46,964 nucleotides of DNA, from positions 1-46,964 of the forward strand of contig CALEFO010000041.1 in assembly GCA_937877165.1 (NCBI GenBank). The letters are read 5' to 3'. Positions within the stretch are counted from its first letter, which is position 1. Each line of letters begins with the position of its first letter. The position numbers and the translations under genes were made by a program. Below, one piece after another: positions 24,279 through 31,730 of this stretch. This stretch comes from an uncultured Lachnospiraceae bacterium (GTDB lineage Bacteria > Bacillota > Clostridia > Lachnospirales > Lachnospiraceae). The notes under the pieces are model-generated. The model had not been told where the DNA came from. It ran no database searches and saw only the letters and a program-made list of their open reading frames with translations.

Positions 24279-25856
24279 ATGCTGGCATTACCGGAAGAGT
24301 TTGAAAAGAGAATGAAGGCGATGCTGGGCGAAGAGGAATATGAGAAATTCCGCGACGCCTTCGGGCGGGAACGCGCGAGGGGCCTTCGCCTGAATCCGCT
24401 GAAAATACCCACGATGCATAAGTTTGAAAGTGATATATCGATATCACTTTCAAACTTCGGCCTTCGGCCGGTTCCGTGGGCACAGCCGTATGGCTTTTTC
24501 TATGAGAGCGAGACCAGACCCGGCAAGTCACCGCTCCACGAGGCAGGGCTTTACTACCTGCAGGAGCCGAGCGCGATGGCGGTTGCGGCACTGGCAGGGG
24601 CAGAACCCGGGGAAAAGGTCCTGGATCTTTGCGCAGCGCCGGGAGGAAAGAGCACCATGCTCGCAGGAGAGCTTCTGGGAAAGGGCCTTCTTGTTTCCAA
24701 TGAGATCAATCCGGGACGGGCGAAAATCCTTTCGCAGAATGTGGAACGGATGGGAATTGCCAACGCGGTGGTCACAAACGAGACGCCGGAAAAGCTGGCG
24801 GAGCGGTTCCCAGCCTTTTTTGACCGGGTGATCGTGGATGCGCCCTGCTCCGGCGAGGGAATGTTTCGGAAGGAGGAGCAGGCTCTTTCCATGTGGAGCC
24901 CGGAGAATGTGGAGCACTGCGCAGGGCGTCAGGCCGAGATTCTCGATCAGGCGGCGGTCATGGTAAAAAGCGGCGGATATCTTGTTTATTCGACCTGTAC
25001 CTTCGCACCCGCGGAGGATGAGGACAGCGCGGAGAATTTCCGAAGACGCCATCCGGAATTTTTGCTGGTGGATCTTCCGGCAAAGCTCGGGGATTCCATG
25101 GAGGCGTTCGGATTTGACACCGGTCACCCGGAATGGTACGGAAGCTTTTCGTCGGAACACGGGAGGCAGGAGCCGGCCGGAGAGCTTAGAAGGACCATCC
25201 GTCTCTGGCCGCACCGACTGGAGGGCGAGGGGCATTTCCTTGCCGTCTTCCGGAAGGAAGGACAGCTGCAAAGAGAGGTGGTTCCGAGAGGAAGCGGCCT
25301 TTCGGCAGAATGCTGGGACAAACGGGGAAGTGCTTCCGGAAGGGCGGGAAAGCGCTGGAAAAAGGATGTTGACCGAACTGGTCAAGGTATGAAAAACAGG
25401 CAGGATTCCTGGAGCGGGGCAGATATGCTGGCGGCAGCAGAGAGCTTTGCAGAAGAAACGCTCCGGGAAGGGTGTCTCGAGCGCTATGCGGAGCTCTCCG
25501 CAAGCGGCGGAAAGCGCTTTGGCGATGATCTTTATCTGATGCCGTACGAGGCACAGATTCCTACAGACGGACTCCGGGTGCTCCGTCCGGGTCTGCAGAT
25601 CGGAACGATGAAAAAGGGACGCTTTGAGCCATCTCATGCACTGGCGATGGCGCTTCGTCCGGAGGACGTACTGCGGTGCCTTGACCTTCCTGCGGAAGGC
25701 CGGGAGGCGGCTGCGTATCTTCGCGGGGAGACGCTGCCCTGCGACGCCTCATGGAAGGGCTGGATTCTGGTAGCCGCAAACGGCGTCTCCATGGGCTGGG
25801 GAAAGGCCTCCGGGGGCGTACTGAAGAACCATTATCCGAAGGGGTTAAGGAGATAG
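24279..25856 (+). CDS. NOL1/NOP2/Sun (RsmF/YebU-like) rRNA cytosine-C5 methyltransferase
   Basis: A 525-residue SAM-dependent enzyme expected to methylate a cytosine in 16S rRNA. The order is an N-terminal domain, the catalytic domain with DLCAAPGGKST (SAM binding, near residue 116), DAPCSGEGMF (catalytic-release Cys near 190) and YSTCTF (nucleophile Cys near 240), then a C-terminal RsmF-type PUA-like region (about 400-520). Odd feature: residues about 48-59 (FESDISISLSN) are translated from a 34-bp palindrome identical in design to the dispersed leader repeat; the family usually has a different, somewhat shorter linker here. The motif directly after it (LRPVPWAQPYGF) is normal, so the enzyme is probably intact. 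AAAGGA precedes the ATG, 12 nt after the LarC stop. Confidence 0.9.
   Translation: MLALPEEFEKRMKAMLGEEEYEKFRDAFGRERARGLRLNPLKIPTMHKFESDISISLSNFGLRPVPWAQPYGFFYESETRPGKSPLHEAGLYYLQEPSAMAVAALAGAEPGEKVLDLCAAPGGKSTMLAGELLGKGLLVSNEINPGRAKILSQNVERMGIANAVVTNETPEKLAERFPAFFDRVIVDAPCSGEGMFRKEEQALSMWSPENVEHCAGRQAEILDQAAVMVKSGGYLVYSTCTFAPAEDEDSAENFRRRHPEFLLVDLPAKLGDSMEAFGFDTGHPEWYGSFSSEHGRQEPAGELRRTIRLWPHRLEGEGHFLAVFRKEGQLQREVVPRGSGLSAECWDKRGSASGRAGKRWKKDVDRTGQGMKNRQDSWSGADMLAAAESFAEETLREGCLERYAELSASGGKRFGDDLYLMPYEAQIPTDGLRVLRPGLQIGTMKKGRFEPSHALAMALRPEDVLRCLDLPAEGREAAAYLRGETLPCDASWKGWILVAANGVSMGWGKASGGVLKNHYPKGLRR
24422..24455 (+). repeat. Repeat-family palindrome inside a coding region (copy g)
   Basis: Arms GTTTGAAAGTGATAT and ATATCACTTTCAAAC (15 bp each, perfect) around a four-base loop. 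Compared with copy i, both arms carry a matching C-to-T/G-to-A change, so pairing is preserved. It lies in frame in the rRNA methyltransferase gene. The following GGCCTTCGGCC adds a small second hairpin. Confidence 0.92.
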
Positions 25857-25883
25857 TCAGATGGATGGGAGAATAGGAAGGAT

Positions 25884-27170
25884 ATGATTTATCTGGATCA
25901 CGCGGCGACTTGTCCGATGCGGGAGTGTTCGCTGGAACAGATGACAGAAGCGATGCAGAAGGTTTATGGGAATGCAAGCCCTTCTTACCCGATCGCACAG
26001 GAAGCAAAGGCAAAGCTCGATCAGGCGCGCAGTGTGCTTGCGGACACGATCGGCGCGGACTGGAAGGAAATCTTCTTCACCTCTGGAGGAACGGAGGGAG
26101 ACAACTGGGCACTGACTGGTGCAGTGGAGGCAGGCCTTCCGGAACGACGGACGGGACATATCATCACGACACAGGTGGAGCATCATGCGGTGCTTCACAC
26201 CTGCGCTTATCTGGAGAGCAGAGGGTATACGGTCTCGTATCTTCCGGTGGATGAGGAAGGCTTTGTATCCGGGGAGAGCCTGAGAAAGGAGCTGGAACGC
26301 CATCCTGATACCGTACTGGTGTCGGTCATGCTGGCAAACAACGAGGTTGGAACCGTGGAGCCGGTGCAGGAGCTCGTCCGCATCGTAAGAAACCGGGAGG
26401 AGGAGCTCCGGAATGCGGATGGCGAAGGTGCAGAGCCTGGGCGTGAATTTCGCAGAAAGCCAGCACGCCGGATCCTGTTCCACACGGACGCCGTGCAGGC
26501 CTATGGGAAGCTTTCCATTGATGTGAAGGAGCTGGACGTGGATCTTCTGTCTGTGAGTGCACATAAAATCGGAGGCCCCAAGGGCATCGGATTTCTGTAC
26601 ATCCGCAAGGGAACGAGAATCGGTTCGCTGATTCACGGCGGTGCGCAGGAGAGCGGACGGCGCGCCGGAACGGAAAATGTGCCGGCGGTCATTGGCTTTG
26701 CGGCAGCGGCAAAGGAGGCCGCAGCTGACAGGGAGAAGGAGAATGCAACGGTCCGGAGGCTCCAGCTCTTTTTCCGGGACCGCCTCCGTAAGGATGTGGA
26801 AGAGGCGTGCGGCATCCGGATGCTTTGGAACGGACCGGAGCCGGAAGAGACGGAGGAGCAGACCGGGACAAGACGTCTTCCCGGGAACGTCAGCGTTTCT
26901 TTTCCGGGATTTGATCAGAGAACGCTGCTGATCAATCTGGACCTTGCCGGAATCTGCGCCTCCGGAGGGAGTGCCTGCACGACGGGAGCACTGGATCCCT
27001 CCCATGTTCTGATGGCGATGACGAAAGATCTGCAGCGGTCCGCCGGCACACTTCGCTTCTCACTTGGCCCGGAGAATACCCGGGAAGAGATTGAGACAAC
27101 CCTTCATGTGCTGACGGAAACGATGAAAAGAATTCAGCTATGTCCCAGAACGTCCAGTGAGGAATTGTAG
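25884..27170 (+). CDS. Cysteine desulfurase, NifS/IscS type
   Basis: A 428-residue PLP enzyme that takes sulfur from cysteine for Fe-S clusters or thiolated tRNA. It begins IYLDHAATCPM, the standard start; TSGGTEGDNWAL binds PLP phosphate, the PLP Lys is in SAHKIGGPKG (near residue 228), and the sulfur-carrying Cys is in SGGSACTTG (near 365). A segment of about 15 extra residues (around EELRNADGEGAEPG) lies between the substrate-binding strands, a modest insertion. It is the last gene of a plus-strand run (flavoredoxin, larC, methyltransferase, desulfurase). No Fe-S scaffold gene follows; instead its last 37 bases overlap the 3' end of the minus-strand pilin-like operon. GGAAGG lies 4 nt before the ATG. 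Confidence 0.93.
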   Translation: MIYLDHAATCPMRECSLEQMTEAMQKVYGNASPSYPIAQEAKAKLDQARSVLADTIGADWKEIFFTSGGTEGDNWALTGAVEAGLPERRTGHIITTQVEHHAVLHTCAYLESRGYTVSYLPVDEEGFVSGESLRKELERHPDTVLVSVMLANNEVGTVEPVQELVRIVRNREEELRNADGEGAEPGREFRRKPARRILFHTDAVQAYGKLSIDVKELDVDLLSVSAHKIGGPKGIGFLYIRKGTRIGSLIHGGAQESGRRAGTENVPAVIGFAAAAKEAAADREKENATVRRLQLFFRDRLRKDVEEACGIRMLWNGPEPEETEEQTGTRRLPGNVSVSFPGFDQRTLLINLDLAGICASGGSACTTGALDPSHVLMAMTKDLQRSAGTLRFSLGPENTREEIETTLHVLTETMKRIQLCPRTSSEEL

Positions 27171-27826
27171 TCATACGATACCGTAGGCAGAATCCGGGAG
27201 GAGAGTACTTCATAGCGGGGCGCATCTGCCGAAGCCGGATAGAGAACACGCAGAACCAGAAGGTATTCCTGCGTGTCTGTCATGGGAGAGGAGAACACGA
27301 GAACCGGGTTCTCCTCTTTTTGTGTGGAAGCAGCGGATGATGGGTCCGCAGATCGGAGAGAAGTGCCCTTTTCAGTGGAATCGCCGGTGGTTTTACTGAC
27401 AGAAGCGGTGTTGGCAAGAATATTCTGCAGCTGGGAATGCCACGGGGAGGTTTCATCAGAAGGATCCACGCAGGCAGAAAAACGGCGGGCACCTTCGAAA
27501 TAGTCCGATTCACCGGAGGCCGTCTCATAGAGAGCTTTGAGGTCGGCATCCACGCGCGCGGTAAATTCCACGCCGAGATTCTGCGCGGCGTAGTAGGCAC
27601 TTGTCTGTTCGGCGTAGCGGTTTGTGAGACGGCTGTCCGCCTGTGCGCTGACGATCGAGAGCGCGGCGAAGCAGAGAAGACTGATGATGATCACGGTCAT
27701 CAGAATAAGCGCGGCACCGCTCCCCAGGTGAAAGCGGTGCCGGCGGGAATTCTGCGCGGCCGCCTCCTGCTCGCTTTCAATGGCATATTCAATAGCACTG
27801 AGATTCTGTGAATTGCGAAAATCCAT
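27134..27826 (-). CDS. Pilus-operon membrane protein, last gene (pilin-like)
   Basis: A 230-residue protein with a 40-residue cytoplasmic head, one long hydrophobic helix (GAALILMTVIIISLLCFAALSIV, about residues 35-60) and an extracellular domain that includes a low-complexity Ser/Thr/Lys segment (about 140-175). This matches the layout of PilX/PulK-like or ComGG-like minor pilins, although a canonical prepilin cleavage motif is not evident. GAGGG lies 7-8 nt before the ATG at 27826; a frame extension to 27886 would be read from short repeats and lacks a site. It is the last of six minus-strand genes that run from 31326. Its 3' end overlaps the cysteine desulfurase gene tail to tail by 37 bp. 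Confidence 0.65.
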   Translation of the reverse strand: MDFRNSQNLSAIEYAIESEQEAAAQNSRRHRFHLGSGAALILMTVIIISLLCFAALSIVSAQADSRLTNRYAEQTSAYYAAQNLGVEFTARVDADLKALYETASGESDYFEGARRFSACVDPSDETSPWHSQLQNILANTASVSKTTGDSTEKGTSLRSADPSSAASTQKEENPVLVFSSPMTDTQEYLLVLRVLYPASADAPRYEVLSSRILPTVSYDYNSSLDVLGHS

Positions 27827-27828
27827 AA

Positions 27829-27889
27829 CTTTCCCTCTGGTTCCGTCAGCTGCTTTACTGACATCAGTCGGTTGTCTCACTGACATCCG
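27829..27889 (-). repeat. Short degenerate repeats before the last pilus-operon gene
   Basis: On the minus strand, AGCTGACGGA occurs twice and a GATGTCAGT block twice within 61 nt between the stop of the preceding gene and the ribosome site of the next. The repeats are open in frame and produce a false N-terminal extension. Confidence 0.5.
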
Positions 27890-28405
27890 TCAGCTTCGAG
27901 TGTAGCGTTCCACATCCAACGAATAGCAGTTTTTTCCTGTTACCGATGCGGCTGCAAGCGATAGCATCGTGACATCGGGCGTGCTGCTCTCGTGAAGAGA
28001 GAGGGTGATGCAGAATGCGGCATCCCTGGCGGAAGGAAGAATCTCCCAGTTCTCGTCGTAATATAAAACAGAAGTTTCTGTCACCGCTGCATCCGCGGCA
28101 GTGGCAGCTGTCTGTGGCGCTTTATCCGCAGAATCTGGGAAGGCATTTCCCCGGCTGTCTGCGGTTTCCTGGTACAGAAGGATGGCGGAAGAAAGGCTCC
28201 CGTCGGAGGAGAGCCAGGCCTCTGCGAGGTTCTGGACCTCCCGGACGGCATTGGTCTTCGCGGCCGAGGCGGCGCTTAGATTGTGGGCATACAAATACAG
28301 ACGGATGCAGACAACGGAAGAGAGCGCCAGATAGGCGGTTGCGATGATCAGCTCCAGAAGGAGAAGTGCAGATTGTGACAGATGCTTGACAGGTCGCTGT
28401 TTCAT
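27890..28405 (-). CDS. Pilin-like membrane protein (171 aa)
   Basis: A short basic N-terminus (MKQRPVKHLSQSA) is followed by a hydrophobic helix LLLLELIIATAYLALSS, which contains a Glu four residues into the helix, as type IV pilins and pseudopilins do (Glu5 of the mature protein). The remaining part is a Ser/Ala-rich extracellular domain. A Gly/Ala-cleavage site directly before the helix is not clear, so processing by a prepilin peptidase is uncertain. The start at 28405 has GGAG 6 nt upstream (GTGGAGCAAATATG); the upstream ATG at 28429 lacks a site. The leader CCTCAGTGGAG resembles the end of the modular repeat. It belongs to the operon of pilus-like genes and starts 35 nt after the preceding stop. 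Confidence 0.65.
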   Translation of the reverse strand: MKQRPVKHLSQSALLLLELIIATAYLALSSVVCIRLYLYAHNLSAASAAKTNAVREVQNLAEAWLSSDGSLSSAILLYQETADSRGNAFPDSADKAPQTAATAADAAVTETSVLYYDENWEILPSARDAAFCITLSLHESSTPDVTMLSLAAASVTGKNCYSLDVERYTRS

Positions 28406-28440
28406 ATATTTGCTCCACTGAGGCGACATAAACTGGGGCC

Positions 28441-28917
28441 TTAAGGGTCTTGGCGGAGGCGGAGCCTGTGCCCGCGCCCGCCCGTTGTAAAGGAAACAAT
28501 CAGGTCGCCGGATCCGGAGGTACTCACGGTCATTTCATCCAGAGAGGCGACGGGACTTCCCGCCGCGGCAGACAGGGAGGTGTTGTCCTTTCTTGCGAGC
28601 AGCTCATACAGCTGTCCGTCGCAGCAGTAAAGATAGGTGCAGTATTCCTCTCCGTGGATGCTCTGGGACAAAATGACGGCATCCTGCCCGTCCAAAGTGC
28701 CGGAGGTGACGGCACCAAGGTCACGGTTTTGCCGGACCTTCTGCATCAGGTAGGCACTGGCTGTGCGTGCTTCGTCATTCCGGTTCATGGAGGAAAGCAC
28801 ATTTTCATAAACGCCGGTTCCCATGGAAATCAGAAGGACGCCGACCAGAATCAGCGAGGCGTAGAGAAGCAGAATGAACAGAAGAGAGGAAGTGTGGCGA
28901 AGTCGTTTTTTTCTCAT
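28441..28917 (-). CDS. Small pilus-operon membrane protein, possibly DUF4860
   Basis: A 158-residue protein: basic start MRKKRLRHTS, a hydrophobic helix LLFILLLYASLILVGVLLIS (about 11-32), then about 125 residues outside with strands (QDAVILSQSIHGEEYCTYLYC, LIVSFTT). The layout resembles clostridial DUF4860 proteins found beside GspF/PilC genes; I am not certain of that match. It would be a minor pilin or assembly factor. The start overlaps the stop of the previous gene (ATGA at 28914-28917), which shows translational coupling. Confidence 0.62.
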   Translation of the reverse strand: MRKKRLRHTSSLLFILLLYASLILVGVLLISMGTGVYENVLSSMNRNDEARTASAYLMQKVRQNRDLGAVTSGTLDGQDAVILSQSIHGEEYCTYLYCCDGQLYELLARKDNTSLSAAAGSPVASLDEMTVSTSGSGDLIVSFTTGGRGHRLRLRQDP

Positions 28918-29252
28918 GGCTGTGCCTCCCTGCCGGATGCGTCCTGTTCCAGAATGAAATATTCCGGACGGATGTTGGCGGCGACAGGCTGATAGGAGAC
29001 ATGAAACAGGCTCTCATCGTAGGTGAGGCCGTAGTGATCCTTCATGTACTGCAGGTCGGGGGGATACATTCCCTCCAGGGCGTAGCAGGACGTAATGGCG
29101 TGCTCCAGAGCATCGCGCAGGAAAAGCTCCTGATCTTTCCGGGTGCCGGATCCAAGACTTCCTGCCATGGCAGAGAACAGAAAGGTCCAGAACAGCACCA
29201 GCAAAAGAGCCAGAAGGAGCATGAAGTTGAAATGACCTTTTTTTCGTCTCAT
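28914..29252 (-). CDS. Small pilus-operon membrane protein (112 aa)
   Basis: A short protein with a basic start (MRRKKGHFN), one hydrophobic helix (FMLLLALLLVLFWTFLFSAM, about 10-30), and an 80-residue outside part (DALEHAITSCYALEGMYPPDLQYMKDHYGL). The segment CYALEGMYPPDLQYMKDHYG resembles the Ala-x-x-Gly-x-Tyr-Pro-x-x-Leu turn of type II secretion pseudopilins after their first helix. It starts 21 nt after the GspF/PilC gene and overlaps the next gene by 4 nt. Its role as a pilin-like subunit follows from this context. Confidence 0.65.
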   Translation of the reverse strand: MRRKKGHFNFMLLLALLLVLFWTFLFSAMAGSLGSGTRKDQELFLRDALEHAITSCYALEGMYPPDLQYMKDHYGLTYDESLFHVSYQPVAANIRPEYFILEQDASGREAQP

Positions 29253-29273
29253 AAAGCAAAGCTTCCTTTGAGC

Positions 29274-30374
29274 TTAGCCGATGCTCGACATGATTCCCAT
29301 CAGAGGGAGAATGACGGAAAGAAGAATGCCGCCGACCAGAATGGCAAGGAGTGCAACCATCGTGGGTTCAATGCGGGAGAGGGCGGCGTCAATGCGGCGA
29401 TCTGTTTCCGTGCGGTAGTGGCGGGAAATGTAGCCCATCACGGTGTCGAGGTGACCGGTCATCGAGGCAACCTGGATCATACTGGAATAGAAGCTGGAGA
29501 AAACAGCAGCGCCTGCAAGGGCCTCAGAAAACGGAGTTCCCTCCTGCAGCGATCGGATGCAGGCATCAATTCGTGCAGCAACGGCGTCATTTTCCACAAT
29601 ATCCCGGCACATGGTGAGGGATTCGAAGGTGTCCATGCCGCTTGCCTGCGTAAGCTCCATGCCCGCGGCGAAACGGCTCAGCGCGATCTCCTCGGAGAGA
29701 TTTTTGGTGAACGGGCACTTCTGAAGAAGACGGTGGAAATGCTTCTGTCCCCTTTGGGTACTATTGAAATAGAAAAAAAGAGCGGCAAGAACCAGAAGCA
29801 GTGTAATGAATACGGCATAGTAGCGGGAGAGTGCGCCGCTGACACTCATCAGCACGGCGGCAACACCGCTTACGGAGGTGCCGAGCTGGCGGAAAACCTG
29901 CTCGAAGATCGGAAGAACCCGGGAGAGCAGCACAATCACCAGAACGAACATCATCACCACCATGATCATCGGATAATAGAACGCGTCCCGGATGGAGCCT
30001 CGAAGCTCATTCTCCGCCTCATAGAAGGAGGACAGCGACGAGCAGACAGCATCGAGGCGGCCGGTCATTTCCCCGATTTTCAAAAGCTGCACGGCATAAA
30101 ACGGGAAAAGACCGCTCTGCCGCACGGCCTCGGAGAGAGAGACACCGGTCATGACAAGGGATTGAAGAGCCCGGCAGGCATCCGCAAGATCCGTGTTGTC
30201 CTTGTCGCGAATCATGATGTCCAGCCCCTCTGCGGGTGTGATTCCCGCGCCAAGGAGCATCGAGAGCTGTTCAAAAGTATGAGAAAGCTGCTCCTCATTC
30301 AGGGGGCGAAGCTTTGTGGTCGCAGGACTTTGGGATTCCGGGGCCTTTGCGCCGGAAGACGGGGATACAGCCAT
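29274..30374 (-). CDS. GspF/PilC/ComGB platform protein
   Basis: A 366-residue inner-membrane platform protein of type IV pilus, type II secretion or competence machines. It has two copies of the T2SSF domain (about residues 35-150 and 230-355) each ending in membrane helices (YYPMIMVVMMFVLVIVLLSRVLPIF, VALLAILVGGILLSVILPLMGIM). Motifs such as LSMLLGAGITPAEGLDIM and SGLFPFYAVQLLKIGEMTGRLD are typical. In other systems it binds the assembly ATPase (PilB/GspE/ComGA), yet no ATPase gene is in this operon or in the window. The gene lies 25 nt after the transglutaminase lipoprotein gene and leads the four pilin-like genes. Confidence 0.9.
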   Translation of the reverse strand: MAVSPSSGAKAPESQSPATTKLRPLNEEQLSHTFEQLSMLLGAGITPAEGLDIMIRDKDNTDLADACRALQSLVMTGVSLSEAVRQSGLFPFYAVQLLKIGEMTGRLDAVCSSLSSFYEAENELRGSIRDAFYYPMIMVVMMFVLVIVLLSRVLPIFEQVFRQLGTSVSGVAAVLMSVSGALSRYYAVFITLLLVLAALFFYFNSTQRGQKHFHRLLQKCPFTKNLSEEIALSRFAAGMELTQASGMDTFESLTMCRDIVENDAVAARIDACIRSLQEGTPFSEALAGAAVFSSFYSSMIQVASMTGHLDTVMGYISRHYRTETDRRIDAALSRIEPTMVALLAILVGGILLSVILPLMGIMSSIG

Positions 30375-30399
30375 AGAGTCCTCTCTTTCTTACTGAAAT

Positions 30400-31326
30400 T
30401 TAATACAGGTAGCAGGTTCGGTACTGGGTTCCGTCCGAGATGAATTTCTTCACCTCTCTCGAGCTTTCGGTGGAGGCAAGGGTTGGATCCATCAGGGACC
30501 AGTCGGTGCCGTCGAACTGTATGATGCCGTTCACCCAGCCGATCTCTTCAATATAGGTACTGATCCAGGCGTGATAGGTGGTTCCGGCATAGCCGATTTC
30601 AAGCCTTGTCGGAATGCGCTGACTGCGGAGCATGGCTGCCATCAGCGCGGAATAGTCGAAGCAGATTCCCTTCCCGCTTTCAAGCACCTCATCCACATCC
30701 GGAAGATAACCGCTCTCTACGTTTTTTGCCTCGTCCCAGTCGTAGGAGACATGGTTAATCACATAGTCATAGATCAGTGTGACGGCGTCCAGGTCCGTGT
30801 CCGCGGGGGTGACGATCTCAGCAGCCTTTTCCACGGCCTTGGTACCTGTGGTGAACCAGACATACTGATTGGGGTAGAGAAACGGCAGGTATTCATTCTC
30901 CAGTGATACAGAAAGCGTTGTCTGATATTCCGTTGCGTACAATGTGTTCTCCACGTTGGTGTAAACGCCGATGCTGTAGTCTCCGCTCCCGTCGGAAAAA
31001 GGAAAAACCTGCAGGCTCCCGTCGGAGGGAAGATCATAGGTGTAGGTGATCTGGTCCTTGGTCACGACCTGGAGCTTTACCTTGTCAGAATCACCAGTAT
31101 AGGACGCGCAGAAATATCCATCCCTGGCATTTGAGACATCAAGAGAGACATCCCTTGTACCGAGAACGGACGTCCCGGGCGCCTTTGGAGTAAGAACCCT
31201 GGGTGTATGCTCTCTTGTCCCGTGCATGGAGGACGCATCCGGAGAAACGGAGGCTTTCCTGCCGCAGCCGGAAAGAAGTACGGCAAGGCAAAGGCCGGTC
31301 AGGACGGCCTTTGCCTTTGAAATCAT
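30400..31326 (-). CDS. Transglutaminase-like lipoprotein
   Basis: A 308-residue lipoprotein with a lipobox LLSGC (Cys at residue 21), a variable linker, a beta-rich middle and a C-terminal transglutaminase-like core. The catalytic Cys lies in KGICFDYSALM, the His in TYHAWIST and the Asp in LMDPT, so the triad is complete. Proteins of this kind act on extracellular proteins as cross-linkers or proteases. Being the first gene of the operon with the GspF/PilC and pilin-like genes, it may process or anchor the pilus; this is inference. The start at 31326 (MISKAKAVL) gives a normal lipoprotein signal; an in-frame ATG at 31356 has AAGGA too close to it, so the start is less sure. Confidence 0.85.
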   Translation of the reverse strand: MISKAKAVLTGLCLAVLLSGCGRKASVSPDASSMHGTREHTPRVLTPKAPGTSVLGTRDVSLDVSNARDGYFCASYTGDSDKVKLQVVTKDQITYTYDLPSDGSLQVFPFSDGSGDYSIGVYTNVENTLYATEYQTTLSVSLENEYLPFLYPNQYVWFTTGTKAVEKAAEIVTPADTDLDAVTLIYDYVINHVSYDWDEAKNVESGYLPDVDEVLESGKGICFDYSALMAAMLRSQRIPTRLEIGYAGTTYHAWISTYIEEIGWVNGIIQFDGTDWSLMDPTLASTESSREVKKFISDGTQYRTCYLY

Positions 31327-31442
31327 CGGAATCCGGTTTCTCGGGAAAAAATGCATTTCCTTTTCGCCTGCCTTTCTGTCTGCGGAGTCTGGCTCCTGCA
31401 GGCGGCTCCGGCTGTTGATTTTTCATATACCGGAATGCTCTT

Positions 31443-31471
31443 ATTATACGCAATCTGCCGGTAAAACCCAA
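31443..31471 (-). promoter_or_regulatory. Promoter of the pilus-like operon
   Basis: On the minus strand TTGGGT (31466-31471) and TATAAT (31443-31448) are 17 nt apart. It is the only good promoter ahead of the lipoprotein gene and diverges from the pfp promoter. Confidence 0.6.
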
Positions 31472-31514
31472 CAGCTACAACAGGGAAAGGAGAGAAAACC
31501 AAAGAGCCAGAATC

Positions 31515-31532
31515 GTTACCGGAACCGTTACC
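31515..31532 (+). promoter_or_regulatory. Tandem GTTACC motif upstream of pfp
   Basis: GTTACC occurs at 31515-31520 and 31527-31532, 12 bp apart, with GGAACC between. The pair begins 69 nt before the pfp -10 box. The glgP promoter has the same arrangement, so this is a candidate activator site. Confidence 0.55.
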
Positions 31533-31560
31533 ATCGTTGAAAATAAAGGAAACGGCACCG

Positions 31561-31589
31561 TTGACGGACCATAGGGGGTCTGCTATAAT
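31561..31589 (+). promoter_or_regulatory. Promoter of pfp
   Basis: TTGACG (31561-31566), a 17-nt spacer and TATAAT (31584-31589), with TGC directly before the -10. This close match to the sigma-A consensus indicates strong expression and leaves a leader of about 135 nt. Confidence 0.8.
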
Positions 31590-31730
31590 CTGATCTTGGA
31601 CGCGCAGGAGGGGAGAAAGCCCGCGCAGTCCGAATACAGCTTTCGCCCGCATGCCGGGGAACGTTCCGGTCAACACGTGAGACAGGAAAGCCTTTGGATG
31701 CAGGGGCAGAAAAGAGAGGAAAGGTACATT

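Noticed and set aside
29001..30443. A 480-codon plus-strand frame across the pilus-like operon
   Set aside because: It is antisense to the GspF/PilC gene and neighbours, with no family match and no start signal.
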